From: Pseudomonas capsici | GTDB taxonomy: Bacteria; Pseudomonadota; Gammaproteobacteria; Pseudomonadales; Pseudomonadaceae | DNA: 64,000 nucleotides | Assembly: GCF_017165765.1 (NCBI RefSeq) | Contig: NZ_JAFGZD010000013.1 | Coordinates: 89,219 to 153,218, forward strand | Direction: 5' to 3' | Shown: positions 35,419 through 44,464 of the stretch, one piece after another | Layout of the letters: every line of letters begins with the position of its first letter | Position numbering within the stretch: the stretch's first letter is position 1 | Notes under the pieces: generated by a model | The model's database searches: none | Seen by the model: only the letters and a program-made list of their open reading frames with translations | What the model was told of the DNA's origin: nothing | Position numbers and translations under genes: made by a program

Positions 35419-37386
35419 ATGCAGACGCCACTGATCGACCTGCGGGATATCCGCAAATCCTACGGGGGTGGCGACAGCCCGCTGGTCAACGTGCTGCGGG
35501 GCATAGATCTGTCGATCCATGCCGGAGAGTTCGTGGCGATTGTCGGTGCCTCCGGCTCGGGCAAATCGACCCTGATGAATATCCTCGGCTGCCTCGACCG
35601 CCCCAGCAGCGGGCACTACCTGTTCGCCGGGGAAGATGTGGCCGGACTGGACAGCGATGAACTGGCCTGGCTGCGGCGCGAAGCCTTTGGCTTCGTGTTT
35701 CAGGGCTATCACCTGATTCCGTCCGGCTCGGCGCAGGAAAACGTCGAGATGCCGGCCATCTACGCCGGAACGCCCGCCGCAGAGCGTCACGCCCGCGCCG
35801 CTGCCCTGCTCGACCGCCTGGGGCTGGCCTCGCGCACCGGCAACCGTCCGCACCAGCTCTCCGGCGGTCAGCAGCAACGGGTTTCCATTGCCCGCGCACT
35901 GATGAACGGCGGGCATATCATTCTCGCCGACGAACCCACCGGCGCACTGGACAGCCACAGCGGTGCAGAAGTCATGACTCTGCTGGACGAACTGGCCAGC
36001 CAGGGGCATGTGGTGATTCTGATCACTCACGACCGGGAGGTCGCCGCCCGCGCCCGGCGCGTCATCGAAGTCAGTGACGGCCTGATCGTCAGCGACACGG
36101 CCTCCGGCAAGCCGCCAGCCCCGACCAATCCTGCCGCCCTCCAGGCCGTTGACCTGCGCCAGCGCCTGACCGAAGGCAGCACCCGCAATGGAGCCTGGAA
36201 AGGCGAACTGCTCGATGCCATCCAGGCCGCGTGGCGGGTGATGTGGATCAACCGGTTCCGCACGGCGCTGACCTTGCTGGGCATCGTGATCGGCGTCGCC
36301 TCGGTGGTGGTCATGCTGGCCGTGGGCGAAGGCAGCAAACGCCAGGTCATGGCGCAGATGTCGTCCTTCGGCTCCAACATCATCTACCTCAACGGCAAGT
36401 CCCCCAGCCCGCGTACACCCAAAGGCATCATCACGCTGGAGGAAGTGGCCGCCCTGGGCGAGCTGCCGGAAGTCAAAATGATCATGCCGGTCAATGGCGG
36501 ACAGGCAGGCGTACGCTTTGGCAACCTCGATCACTCCAGCTACGTGGGCGGCAACGACACGCATTTTCCGGCCATCTTCAACTGGCCGGTCGTCGAAGGC
36601 AGTTACTTCACCGAAGCCGACGAGAGAAACGCCGCAGCCGTGGCCGTGATCGGGCACAAGGTCCGGCAAAAGCTGTTCAAGGACATGGCCAGTCCCATCG
36701 GCCAGTACATTCTCATCGAGAACGTGCCTTTCCAGGTGGTAGGCGTCCTGCAGGAAAAAGGCGCCAGTTCCGGCGACCTGGACAGCGACAACCGCATTGC
36801 CATTCCCTACTCCTCGGCCAGCATCCGCCTGTTCGGCACCCAGAACCCGGAATACATCGCCATTGCTACCCGGGATGCCGGCAAGGTCAAGGAAGCCGAG
36901 CGCTCTATCCATGACCTGATGCAGCGCCTGCACAACGGCAAGAACGATTACGAACTGACCAACAACGCCGCAATGATCCAGGCCGAAGCACGAACCCAGA
37001 ACACCCTGTCGCTGATGCTCGGCTCCATTGCCGCCATCTCGCTGCTGGTGGGCGGTATCGGCGTGATGAACATCATGCTGATGACCGTGCGCGAACGGAC
37101 CCGGGAAATCGGTATCCGCATGGCCACCGGCGCACGCCAGGGCGACATCCTGCGCCAGTTTCTCACCGAAGCCGTGATGCTCTCGGTGGTGGGCGGGCTG
37201 GCCGGTATCGTGCTGGCCCTTGGCATGGGCGCAGCGCTGCTGCTGGGCAAGATCGCCGTGGCGTTTTCACTGTTTGCCGTTGCCGGGGCTTTCGCCTGTG
37301 CAGTGGTAACCGGCGTGGTCTTCGGTTTCATGCCTGCCCGCAAAGCTGCCCGGCTCGATCCGGTTGCAGCCCTTACCAGCGAATGA
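35419..37386 (+). CDS. pvdT: Pyoverdine efflux ABC transporter (ATPase-permease fusion)
   Basis: MacB-type inner-membrane component of PvdRT-OmpQ, 655 residues. The N-terminal ATPase (about 1-230) has Walker A GASGSGKST, signature LSGGQQQRV and Walker B ILADEPTG. A transmembrane helix (about 280-300) is followed by a periplasmic MacB-PCD domain (about 300-520) and three C-terminal helices of FtsX type. It starts immediately after the pvdR stop (TGAATG), so the pair is coupled. Confidence 0.95.
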   Translation: MQTPLIDLRDIRKSYGGGDSPLVNVLRGIDLSIHAGEFVAIVGASGSGKSTLMNILGCLDRPSSGHYLFAGEDVAGLDSDELAWLRREAFGFVFQGYHLIPSGSAQENVEMPAIYAGTPAAERHARAAALLDRLGLASRTGNRPHQLSGGQQQRVSIARALMNGGHIILADEPTGALDSHSGAEVMTLLDELASQGHVVILITHDREVAARARRVIEVSDGLIVSDTASGKPPAPTNPAALQAVDLRQRLTEGSTRNGAWKGELLDAIQAAWRVMWINRFRTALTLLGIVIGVASVVVMLAVGEGSKRQVMAQMSSFGSNIIYLNGKSPSPRTPKGIITLEEVAALGELPEVKMIMPVNGGQAGVRFGNLDHSSYVGGNDTHFPAIFNWPVVEGSYFTEADERNAAAVAVIGHKVRQKLFKDMASPIGQYILIENVPFQVVGVLQEKGASSGDLDSDNRIAIPYSSASIRLFGTQNPEYIAIATRDAGKVKEAERSIHDLMQRLHNGKNDYELTNNAAMIQAEARTQNTLSLMLGSIAAISLLVGGIGVMNIMLMTVRERTREIGIRMATGARQGDILRQFLTEAVMLSVVGGLAGIVLALGMGAALLLGKIAVAFSLFAVAGAFACAVVTGVVFGFMPARKAARLDPVAALTSE

Positions 37387-37393
37387 TCTATCA

Positions 37394-38785
37394 ATGAAGC
37401 CAACCCTCACCCTGCTGACCACCTGCCTGCTGCTGGCGGCCTGCAATACTTCTGCCCCCTCCATCGACAGCGGCATCCAGCCACCGCCGAGCTGGGCGTT
37501 CGCCCAAAGCGCGGCCCTGCAGCGCAGCGATGCCCAATGGTGGAAGCAATTTGGCAGCCCGGACCTGAATCGCCTTATCGAACAGGCCCGGGTGAATAGC
37601 CATGAAGTTGCCGCCGCCATGGCCAGAGTGCGTCAGGCTCAAGCCACGGCGATCATCGCCGGAGCCCCCACTCGCCCTGAAATCACCTACGACATCCGCG
37701 GCGAACGGAACAAGTTCCTGCACAACAGCGACCGCAAGGCCAGGCCTTCGGATGACAACAATACCGATGCCTTTACCACCAGCCTGAGAGCCAGCTACGA
37801 AGTCGATTTCTGGGGTGGTGTCTCTGCTGCTCGCGACAGTGCGCTGCAAACGCTGAAAGCCAGCGAATTCGACAGAGCCACGGTGGAACTGACCTTGCTC
37901 AGCAGCGTGGCAGACCGCTATGCACAAACCCTGTCGGCCACCGAGCAGAGCCATATCGCCGAACTGAACCTGACCAATGCGCAAAACGTGCTGCGTCTGG
38001 TGCAGACCCGCTACGAATCGGGCTCCGCAACGGCACTGGAACTGGCTCAGCAGAAGAATCTGGTCGCGACTCAGCAACGCGAGCTACCGCGCATTCAGCA
38101 ACTGGCCAATGAACAGCGCATCACCCTCGCCGCCCTGCTCGGCCAGCCGGTACAGCATCTGGAACTGGGAAATCAGGATTTCGAAACCCTGAGCTGGCCA
38201 CAGATCGGCACAGGGCTGCCCAGCGAACTGCTGACCCGCCGTCCCGACATCGCCAAGGCCGAAGCCGAACTGGCTGCCGCTCAGGCCGACGTCACCGTTG
38301 CCCGCGCCGCCCTGCTGCCGAAGCTGACCCTGAGCGCTACCGTGGGCACCGAAGTGGTCCGGGCCGAAGACTGGTTGCGCGCGCCTTTCAGCAGCCTGGC
38401 TGCCGGCCTGACCGGGCCGATCTTCAATAACGGACGCCTGAGCGCAGAGCGCGACAAGGCCACGGCCCGCCAGGAGGAACTGCTGGAAACCTACCGCGGG
38501 GCCATCATCAACAGCTTCGCCGATGTGGAAAAAGCCCTGAACAGCATCAGCGGCCTGGACCAGCAAAGGTACTGGCACGACGAAGAACTCAAACAGGCCC
38601 AGACTGCTTTCCGCATTGCCCAGAGCCGTTACGAAGCCGGTGCCGAAGATTTGCTGACCGTACTGGAAACCCAGCGCACGCTGTATCAGGCCCAGGATGT
38701 GAGCGTGCAGCTTCGGCTGTCGAGGGTCCAGGCGAGCATTGCGCTGTACAAGGCGTTGGGTGGCGGCTGGTCACAGACCCTGTAG
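37394..38785 (+). CDS. ompQ: Outer-membrane efflux lipoprotein
   Basis: TolC/OprM-family channel of the pyoverdine pump, 463 residues. The signal peptide ends in the lipobox LLAAC, so the mature protein is lipid-anchored at Cys about residue 18. Two OEP repeats (about 60-250 and 270-455) form the barrel and helical tunnel. It starts 7 bases after pvdT, in the same operon. The start at 37394 gives the proper lipoprotein signal, and the in-frame extension from 37364 overlaps pvdT. Confidence 0.94.
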   Translation: MKPTLTLLTTCLLLAACNTSAPSIDSGIQPPPSWAFAQSAALQRSDAQWWKQFGSPDLNRLIEQARVNSHEVAAAMARVRQAQATAIIAGAPTRPEITYDIRGERNKFLHNSDRKARPSDDNNTDAFTTSLRASYEVDFWGGVSAARDSALQTLKASEFDRATVELTLLSSVADRYAQTLSATEQSHIAELNLTNAQNVLRLVQTRYESGSATALELAQQKNLVATQQRELPRIQQLANEQRITLAALLGQPVQHLELGNQDFETLSWPQIGTGLPSELLTRRPDIAKAEAELAAAQADVTVARAALLPKLTLSATVGTEVVRAEDWLRAPFSSLAAGLTGPIFNNGRLSAERDKATARQEELLETYRGAIINSFADVEKALNSISGLDQQRYWHDEELKQAQTAFRIAQSRYEAGAEDLLTVLETQRTLYQAQDVSVQLRLSRVQASIALYKALGGGWSQTL

Positions 38786-38786
38786 A

Positions 38787-38868
38787 AGGCAGCTTGCTGG
38801 CGACTTCACGTACGACGCAGAATATCTGCCGATTTCAGGCCTTTTTCGCCAGCAAGCTGCCTCCCACA
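38787..38868. repeat. REP-type inverted repeat, copy 2
   Basis: Arms AGGCAGCTTGCTGGCGA (38787-38803) and its complement extended with TCCCACA (38846-38868) are separated by about 42 bases. Same family as 3629 and 44351. It occupies the convergent gap between ompQ and pvdP. Confidence 0.85.
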
Positions 38869-38911
38869 AGTGCTGAAACATGCTCCTGCAGGCATCGATG
38901 AAATGGGGGAG

Positions 38912-40555
38912 TCACAATCCCCCAAGCCATTTATCCGGCAGCAGATTCCTCGCATACCAGGGCCGGCGCGGCACACGGCGCAGGAGGTTGCCGAGCTTGT
39001 CATCCGCCGCAAAGGTGATGCGCAATGCCAGCTTCATGACCTCCGGGTCCATCTCCATGGTAGTGCCGGCATTCAGGCCCGGCGTGGTGCTGCATCCATG
39101 GGTCTGCGGACCCAGCCATGGATCACTGATCTCGACCCAGCGGCCCGGCGCGAACCAGGGCACGCCATTGACTTCAAGACGGCTCACCTCTCCAGGATGA
39201 AAACGCTCATGAGCCCGGAACCAGTCGTCGATCCGATCATCGATCCAGCCATGGAACATCCAGAACACCGGATGCACATGGGAAGAGAACGGGTCGGCGA
39301 GAAAGTCGTTTTCCGGCTCGAACCAGCGGGCCGCGAAGTCCGACGAATCACGGGCCATGGGCACCGGCTCGCCGTTTGAAGGGTCCCGCGCAACAGACGC
39401 CCAGCGCATATGCAGCCAGTCATGCAGTTCCAGCTCGACCTGGGAACCGAACTGTCCGAGGGTCAGCGTCGACAGGAAACGCGGATCCCGGTACTGGGAC
39501 TCCCATACCTGAAAATGCGTGCTGTATGTTTCGGCGCTTTTGATATCACTGACCAACTGGCTGTATTCCGCATCGCCATTGGCCTGCCAGGGCGGTGGCA
39601 ACGCGCAGCCATCGTGATTATCGAAGTAACGGGCAAATCCCTGGCGATCCCGCTCCAGCTCCGGCTGCGGCAAGGGAAAGCGCGGCCAGGAAGGCAATTC
39701 CTGAAACTGCCGGGCCTGGATCAGCATGTGCCGATGCATGTAGAAGAAGTCGATGCCCGAACCGTTGCGGTCCTTGCGATCCCCACGGGCATCACGCTCC
39801 CTGTCTCGCGGACCGGGCTGCCAGCCGATACCGCGCAGCGCATTGCGCTTGTCTTCGGGCAGGCGATGCCACTTGTCGCGGCTGGCATGCCAGAGCTGGT
39901 GAAACAGACGATGCTCCTTGGAAACCAGCCAGGCCAGGAACGGAGGCGTCAGACCGATGCGATCCCGGGCTTCGGGAAACATCTGTTTGGTGGCAATAAA
40001 GCGGTTCTCCAGCTCGGGCAGGGCCAGCGGACGGTCCAGACGCTCGATGCGCCCGCTCAAGGTGCCACTGCCCGCGTTGCCAAAACTGCCCCAGACTTCA
40101 TCCAGCACCATGCTGAATTCATAGTCCGGCGCGTCGCTTTGCGGGCTGTTATCGAGATGTCCGTCAATGACCCGGAAATACAGCTTCGAGGCGTCGGCAG
40201 AACGCAGGTCGCCGATAACCCGGAAACGCGGCTCGCCCTCTCCCCGCAGACGCTCTGCGGTGTCGATATAACCCCGCAGGCCACGGCCACGCGGGGCAAT
40301 GTCGAGAAACATTTCCAGGCCCTGAAGTGGCGCACCGCTCAACCCGGCATCACGTCCCTCGAAGCGGATCGTCCATATCCCGCGCAGCTTGTCGGCCAGC
40401 CGCTGGGTGGCGGTATCGGCCGGCGCAGCTGTCGCCTCCCCCGGTGTAACGGGCTCTTCGACGCGAGTCAGTTCGCGATGTGCGTAATAAGCAGCCGGTA
40501 CCGCTGCCCCGGTGAGCGCCAGACCCGCTATAAACCCTCGTCGAGAAATCGTCAT
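38912..40555 (-). CDS. pvdP: Pyoverdine maturation tyrosinase
   Basis: Periplasmic copper tyrosinase that oxidises the ferribactin D-Tyr/diaminobutyrate unit to form the dihydropyoverdine chromophore. 547 residues. The twin-arginine signal ISRRGFIAGLALTG supports export of a folded protein. His-rich segments consistent with two copper sites are visible (MHRHMLIQARQF, and SSHVHPVFWMFHGWID late in the chain). The start at 40555 puts the Arg pair near the N-terminus as expected. It is divergent from pvdMNO with its own PvdS-type promoter. Confidence 0.95.
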   Translation of the reverse strand: MTISRRGFIAGLALTGAAVPAAYYAHRELTRVEEPVTPGEATAAPADTATQRLADKLRGIWTIRFEGRDAGLSGAPLQGLEMFLDIAPRGRGLRGYIDTAERLRGEGEPRFRVIGDLRSADASKLYFRVIDGHLDNSPQSDAPDYEFSMVLDEVWGSFGNAGSGTLSGRIERLDRPLALPELENRFIATKQMFPEARDRIGLTPPFLAWLVSKEHRLFHQLWHASRDKWHRLPEDKRNALRGIGWQPGPRDRERDARGDRKDRNGSGIDFFYMHRHMLIQARQFQELPSWPRFPLPQPELERDRQGFARYFDNHDGCALPPPWQANGDAEYSQLVSDIKSAETYSTHFQVWESQYRDPRFLSTLTLGQFGSQVELELHDWLHMRWASVARDPSNGEPVPMARDSSDFAARWFEPENDFLADPFSSHVHPVFWMFHGWIDDRIDDWFRAHERFHPGEVSRLEVNGVPWFAPGRWVEISDPWLGPQTHGCSTTPGLNAGTTMEMDPEVMKLALRITFAADDKLGNLLRRVPRRPWYARNLLPDKWLGGL

Positions 40556-40597
40556 TGCACTACCTGTTGCCCCAAAACGGCGTTTATCCAAGCAATG

Positions 40598-40621
40598 ACG
40601 TAGCATCGATACAGAAATTTA
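40598..40621 (-). promoter_or_regulatory. PvdS-type promoter of pvdP
   Basis: On the minus strand TAAAT (40621-40617), 16 bases, CGT (40600-40598), 42 bases before the pvdP start. It is back to back with the pvdM box, and the two -35 elements are 28 bp apart. Confidence 0.85.
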
Positions 40622-40649
40622 GGGCCAGGACCGCGAACTGCATCAGCGT

Positions 40650-40673
40650 TAAATTTTTCCGCCATCCGCTCGT
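40650..40673 (+). promoter_or_regulatory. PvdS-type promoter of pvdMNO
   Basis: TAAAT (40650-40654), 16 bases, CGT (40671-40673), 56 bases before pvdM. Confidence 0.87.
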
Positions 40674-40729
40674 TCTCCCCAGATAGCAAAGGCCCTTGTG
40701 CCTGCTTCTGAACGGCGAACCTGAAAGAG

Positions 40730-42079
40730 ATGGCAATGACAAAACCGCGTTGGAAAAAGGCTCTTTTCATTGGCCTGCCCCTGGCTCTGGCAATCAGTGC
40801 CGGTGCAGGCTGGCTGGCCTGGAATTACTGGTCGCCATCGGGTTACCCGGTCAAGGTGATGAAACAGGCCGAAGAGCTGCAGGAACGGATCATTTCCTTC
40901 GACAGCCACATCACTGTGCCTCTGAAGTTCGGCAGCGAGCGCAACGAAGCGGACAAGGACGGCTCCGGGCAATTCGATCTGGTGAAGACTGCACGCGGAC
41001 GTTTGTCGGGTGCGGCACTGACGGTGTTCGGCTGGCCGGAAATCTGGAACGGCCCCAATGCGCCTCACCGCCCGACCCCGGGTTTTGTCGATGAAGCACG
41101 CCATCAGCAGGAAGTGCGCTACAAGATCATCACCGGCATGGTCCGCGACTTCCCCAATCAGGTCGGCATCGCCTACACCCCGGATGACATGCGCCGCCTG
41201 CATGGCGAAGGCAAGTTTGCGATTTTCATCAGCATGCTCAACGCCTATCCACTGGGCAACGACATCAACCTGCTGGACCAGTGGACGGCACGCGGCATGC
41301 GCATGTTCGGCTTCAGTTATGTGGGCAATAACAGCTGGGCCGACTCCTCAAGGCCTCTGCCGTTCTTCAATGATTCCCAGGACCCGCTGGGCGGTCTGTC
41401 AGATATCGGCAAGCAGGCCGTACATCGCCTGAACGATCTGGGCGTGATCATCGACGTCTCGCAGATGTCGACCAAGGGCCTGGAACAGGTCAGCCAGTTG
41501 AGCCGCACGCCCATGGTCGCTTCGCACTCCGCACCACGGGCGCTGGTGGATATTCCCCGCAACCTGAGCGACGAAGAACTGCAGATCATCAAGCGCAGCG
41601 GTGGCGTGGTACAGGTCGTGGCCTTCCCGGCCTATCTGAAACCCCTGACCCAGAAGACTCAGGACAAGCTCAACAAGCTGCGCAAGGACTTTGACCTGCC
41701 GCCACTGCCGAACCTGGCCATGGCCCTGATGCCCGGCGACGCCATCATTACCGTCTGGCCCGAGCAACGTTTCGGCGCTTACGCCAGCAAGCTGTACGCC
41801 ATTCTCGAAGAAGAGCCCAAAGCCACCGTCAAGGATTTCGTCAATGCAATCGACTACACGGTGAAGAAGATCGGCATCGATCACGTGGGCATCAGCTCCG
41901 ACTTCAACGATGGCGGCGGCGTTGACGGCTTCAAGGATGTCAGCGAAATCCGCAACGTGACCGCCGAATTGATCGAACGCGGTTATGCCGAGGCCGACAT
42001 TGCCAAGCTCTGGGGCGGCAACTTCCTGCGGGTCTGGGAACAGGTACAGAAATCGGCCAGACCGGTAGCCCACCAATGA
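40730..42079 (+). CDS. pvdM: Periplasmic dipeptidase-like pyoverdine maturation protein
   Basis: 449 residues, related to renal-type membrane dipeptidases (metal-dependent amidohydrolase fold). An N-terminal membrane or signal segment (LFIGLPLALAISAGAGWLAW) directs it to the periplasm. Metal-site-like positions are FDSHI near the N-terminus, MVASHSAPRAL and DHVGISSDFN, so the dipeptidase core looks preserved apart from the first His-x-Asp, which reads DSH. PvdM is needed for ferribactin oxidation by PvdP in other pseudomonads. It is first in pvdMNO, downstream of a PvdS-type box. The start may be either ATG at 40730 or 40736. Confidence 0.94.
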   Translation: MAMTKPRWKKALFIGLPLALAISAGAGWLAWNYWSPSGYPVKVMKQAEELQERIISFDSHITVPLKFGSERNEADKDGSGQFDLVKTARGRLSGAALTVFGWPEIWNGPNAPHRPTPGFVDEARHQQEVRYKIITGMVRDFPNQVGIAYTPDDMRRLHGEGKFAIFISMLNAYPLGNDINLLDQWTARGMRMFGFSYVGNNSWADSSRPLPFFNDSQDPLGGLSDIGKQAVHRLNDLGVIIDVSQMSTKGLEQVSQLSRTPMVASHSAPRALVDIPRNLSDEELQIIKRSGGVVQVVAFPAYLKPLTQKTQDKLNKLRKDFDLPPLPNLAMALMPGDAIITVWPEQRFGAYASKLYAILEEEPKATVKDFVNAIDYTVKKIGIDHVGISSDFNDGGGVDGFKDVSEIRNVTAELIERGYAEADIAKLWGGNFLRVWEQVQKSARPVAHQ

Positions 42080-42121
42080 ACTTCCTGCACTTGCACACCG
42101 ACATTCCAGGTATGGCCGCTC

Positions 42122-43402
42122 ATGACTGACCGCAGAACCTTTCTCAAGCAGGCCGGACTGCTCGCCGCCGCCCTGCCCATGGGCGCCAGCCTGATGCCTT
42201 CGGCCATGGCCGCCAGCAGCGGACAGGCACCGAAAGACAAATGGAGCACTTTGCGCGGGCTGTTCGATCAGGACCCGGATTACATCCACTTCGCCAACTT
42301 CCTGATCACCTCGCACCCAAGACCGGTGCGTGAGGCCATCGAGCAGCACCGGGCCGCTATCGACCGCAACCCTGGCCTGGCCATGGACTGGGACCTCCAG
42401 GAAATCGCCCGCCGCGAAAACGCGGTGCGCGAGTGGGCCGGCAAGTATTTCAATGCAAAGTCCGGCCAGATCGCTCTGACCGGCAGCACGACGGAAGGCC
42501 TGGCGATTATCTATGGCGGTATTCATGTACGGCCGGATCAGGAAATCCTCACCACCGAGCATGAGCACTTCTGCACGCGCAATATCCTCAACTCGCGCCA
42601 CAAGAGAGAAGGCACCCAGGTTCGCAAGATCCGTCTGTTCAAGGATTCCAGCACGGTTTCGAGCGACGAGATCATCGGCAATATCGCCCGCAGCATTCGT
42701 CCCGAAACCCGTGTACTGGGCATGACCTGGGTGCAATCGGGCAGCGGTGTCAAACTGCCCGTTGGCGAGATCGGCGCACTGGTCCAGGAGCACAACCGCA
42801 ACCGGGACGACAAGGACCGCATTCTCTATGTAATCGATGGCGTTCACGGCTTTGGGGTCGAAGATGTGGACTTCCCCAGCATGAACTGCGATTTCTTTGT
42901 CGCCGGGACCCACAAATGGATGTTCGGCCCACGGGGCACCGGCATCATCTGCGCCCGCTCGGAGCAATTGAAGGATGTCACCCCGCTGATCCCGAGTTTT
43001 TCCGAAGCCATCAGTTTCGGCACCATCATGACCCCCGGTGGCTATCACTCATTCGAGTACCGCTGGGCAGCAGACAAGGCTTTCGAACTGCACCTGCAAC
43101 TGGGCAAAGCCGATGTTCAGGCGCGCATTCATCAGCTCAACACCTACATCAAGCAGCGCCTGAAAGAACAACCGGGCATCGAGCTGGTCACGCCCATGGC
43201 ACCCGAACTGTCATCAGGATTCAGCTTCTTCAGGGTCAAGGACCGCAATAGCGACGATGTCGCCGCCTGGCTGATGAAAAACCGGGTGGTGGTGGATGCC
43301 GTGGATCGCGATATCGGCCCCGTCGTGCGCACCGCTCCGGGCCTGCTCAACAACGAGGCCGAGATAGACCGCTTCCTGGCCGTCCTCGGTCAGCGCCCAT
43401 GA
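42122..43402 (+). CDS. pvdN: PLP-dependent pyoverdine side-chain enzyme
   Basis: Class V aminotransferase-fold enzyme exported by the twin-arginine path; the signal is DRRTFLKQAGLLAAALPMGA. 426 residues. The PLP Lys is in FVAGTHKWMFGPRGTG. In characterised strains PvdN converts the chromophore glutamate side chain to succinamide. It lies 42 bases after pvdM and its end overlaps an upstream reading of pvdO by 4 bases. Confidence 0.95.
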   Translation: MTDRRTFLKQAGLLAAALPMGASLMPSAMAASSGQAPKDKWSTLRGLFDQDPDYIHFANFLITSHPRPVREAIEQHRAAIDRNPGLAMDWDLQEIARRENAVREWAGKYFNAKSGQIALTGSTTEGLAIIYGGIHVRPDQEILTTEHEHFCTRNILNSRHKREGTQVRKIRLFKDSSTVSSDEIIGNIARSIRPETRVLGMTWVQSGSGVKLPVGEIGALVQEHNRNRDDKDRILYVIDGVHGFGVEDVDFPSMNCDFFVAGTHKWMFGPRGTGIICARSEQLKDVTPLIPSFSEAISFGTIMTPGGYHSFEYRWAADKAFELHLQLGKADVQARIHQLNTYIKQRLKEQPGIELVTPMAPELSSGFSFFRVKDRNSDDVAAWLMKNRVVVDAVDRDIGPVVRTAPGLLNNEAEIDRFLAVLGQRP

Positions 43403-43443
43403 CGCTCTTCCCCCGTTTCCAGCTTTCTGCCTCGAGGCCCGTT

Positions 43444-44304
43444 ATGAACAAGATACTGCCCACACTGTCCCTCACCGCCCTGCTGGGTGCGCTGTTACCT
43501 GCAGCCGCCATGGCCGACACGCCCGAACCGGGCAAGGTGTTCAAGGATTGCAAGGACTGTCCGGAAATGGTCGTGCTGCCTGCCGGGACCTTCACCATGG
43601 GCGCGCCCGAATCCGAACTCGGTCGCCAGCCCGACGAAGGCCCGCTGCATGAAGTGACTTTCGCCAAGCCCTTCGCCATCAGCCAGTTTCAGGTCCTGAG
43701 CGGCGAGTGGAAGGCCTATATCAAAAGCACCGGCTACAAGATGCCCGATGGCGATACCCGTCCGGGCCGCGAGTGCAAGGCCGGCCAGCCGCGCTATCCC
43801 TTGACCGACCGTCAGCCTGCAGTGTGCATGGACTGGAACGAAGCCAAGGCCTATACCGCCTGGCTGTCGAAGAAGACCGGCAAATCCTACCGACTGGTCA
43901 GCGAGGCCGAGCGCGAGTATGCAGCCCGTGGCGGCAGCACCGGGCCGTTCCCCTTCCCCATGGATGAAGGCAAGCAATACAGCATCGCAAAACATGCCAA
44001 CACCTATGGCCCGGAAGACGGTTTCAGCGTCACGGCCCCGGCTGGCAGCTACAGCCCCAATGACTTCGGCATCTATGACGCCCACGGCAATGTTTACGAG
44101 TGGACCGCCGATTGCGAAACCAGCAATTACAACGGCGCGCCCACCGATGGCAGCGCATGGCTGGCCGGTGATTGCAGCTGGAAGATGATTCGCGGCAACG
44201 ACTGGACCGAAGCGCCGATCTTCTCCCGCTCCGGCAACCGCAACAGCCGCAAGCCCGATGTGCGCGGCGACTGGCTGGGCTTTCGGGTCGCCCGCGAACT
44301 CTGA
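43444..44304 (+). CDS. pvdO: Pyoverdine maturation protein, formylglycine-generating-enzyme fold
   Basis: 286 residues with a Sec-type signal (MNKILPTLSLTALLGALLPA, cleavage near AMA). The FGE-sulfatase domain spans about residues 35-286 (MVVLPAGTFTMGAPESE at the start, DAHGNVYEWTADC and GFRVAREL at the end). PvdO completes chromophore oxidation to fluorescent pyoverdine in the periplasm. I use 43444 because GAGG precedes it and a clean signal peptide begins there. The frame from 43399 overlaps the pvdN stop and adds 15 residues before the signal. Confidence 0.93.
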   Translation: MNKILPTLSLTALLGALLPAAAMADTPEPGKVFKDCKDCPEMVVLPAGTFTMGAPESELGRQPDEGPLHEVTFAKPFAISQFQVLSGEWKAYIKSTGYKMPDGDTRPGRECKAGQPRYPLTDRQPAVCMDWNEAKAYTAWLSKKTGKSYRLVSEAEREYAARGGSTGPFPFPMDEGKQYSIAKHANTYGPEDGFSVTAPAGSYSPNDFGIYDAHGNVYEWTADCETSNYNGAPTDGSAWLAGDCSWKMIRGNDWTEAPIFSRSGNRNSRKPDVRGDWLGFRVAREL

Positions 44305-44350
44305 CGCTTTCACAACGCAATCCCGATCAGAGAAGGTCAATGAAGCACTG

Positions 44351-44401
44351 TGTGGGAGGCAGCTTGCTGGCGACTTTTTCGCCAGCAAGCTGCCTCCCAC
44401 A
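44351..44401. repeat. REP-type inverted repeat, copy 3, perfect
   Basis: Two exactly complementary 23-base arms (44351-44373 and 44379-44401) with a 5-base loop CTTTT. It shares the core GGAGGCAGCTTGCTGGCGA with copies at 3629 and 38787. It lies in the 160-base gap between pvdO and pvdE. Confidence 0.92.
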
Positions 44402-44464
44402 GGTTTTGCTTGTGCCTTGACTGATCGGCATTACCGCTACAACGGACCATAACGAGACAAGAGC

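Noticed and set aside
43399..43443. pvdO start overlapping the pvdN stop by ATGA
   Set aside because: It would put 15 residues before the signal peptide; the ATG at 43444 has a GAGG site and a normal signal.
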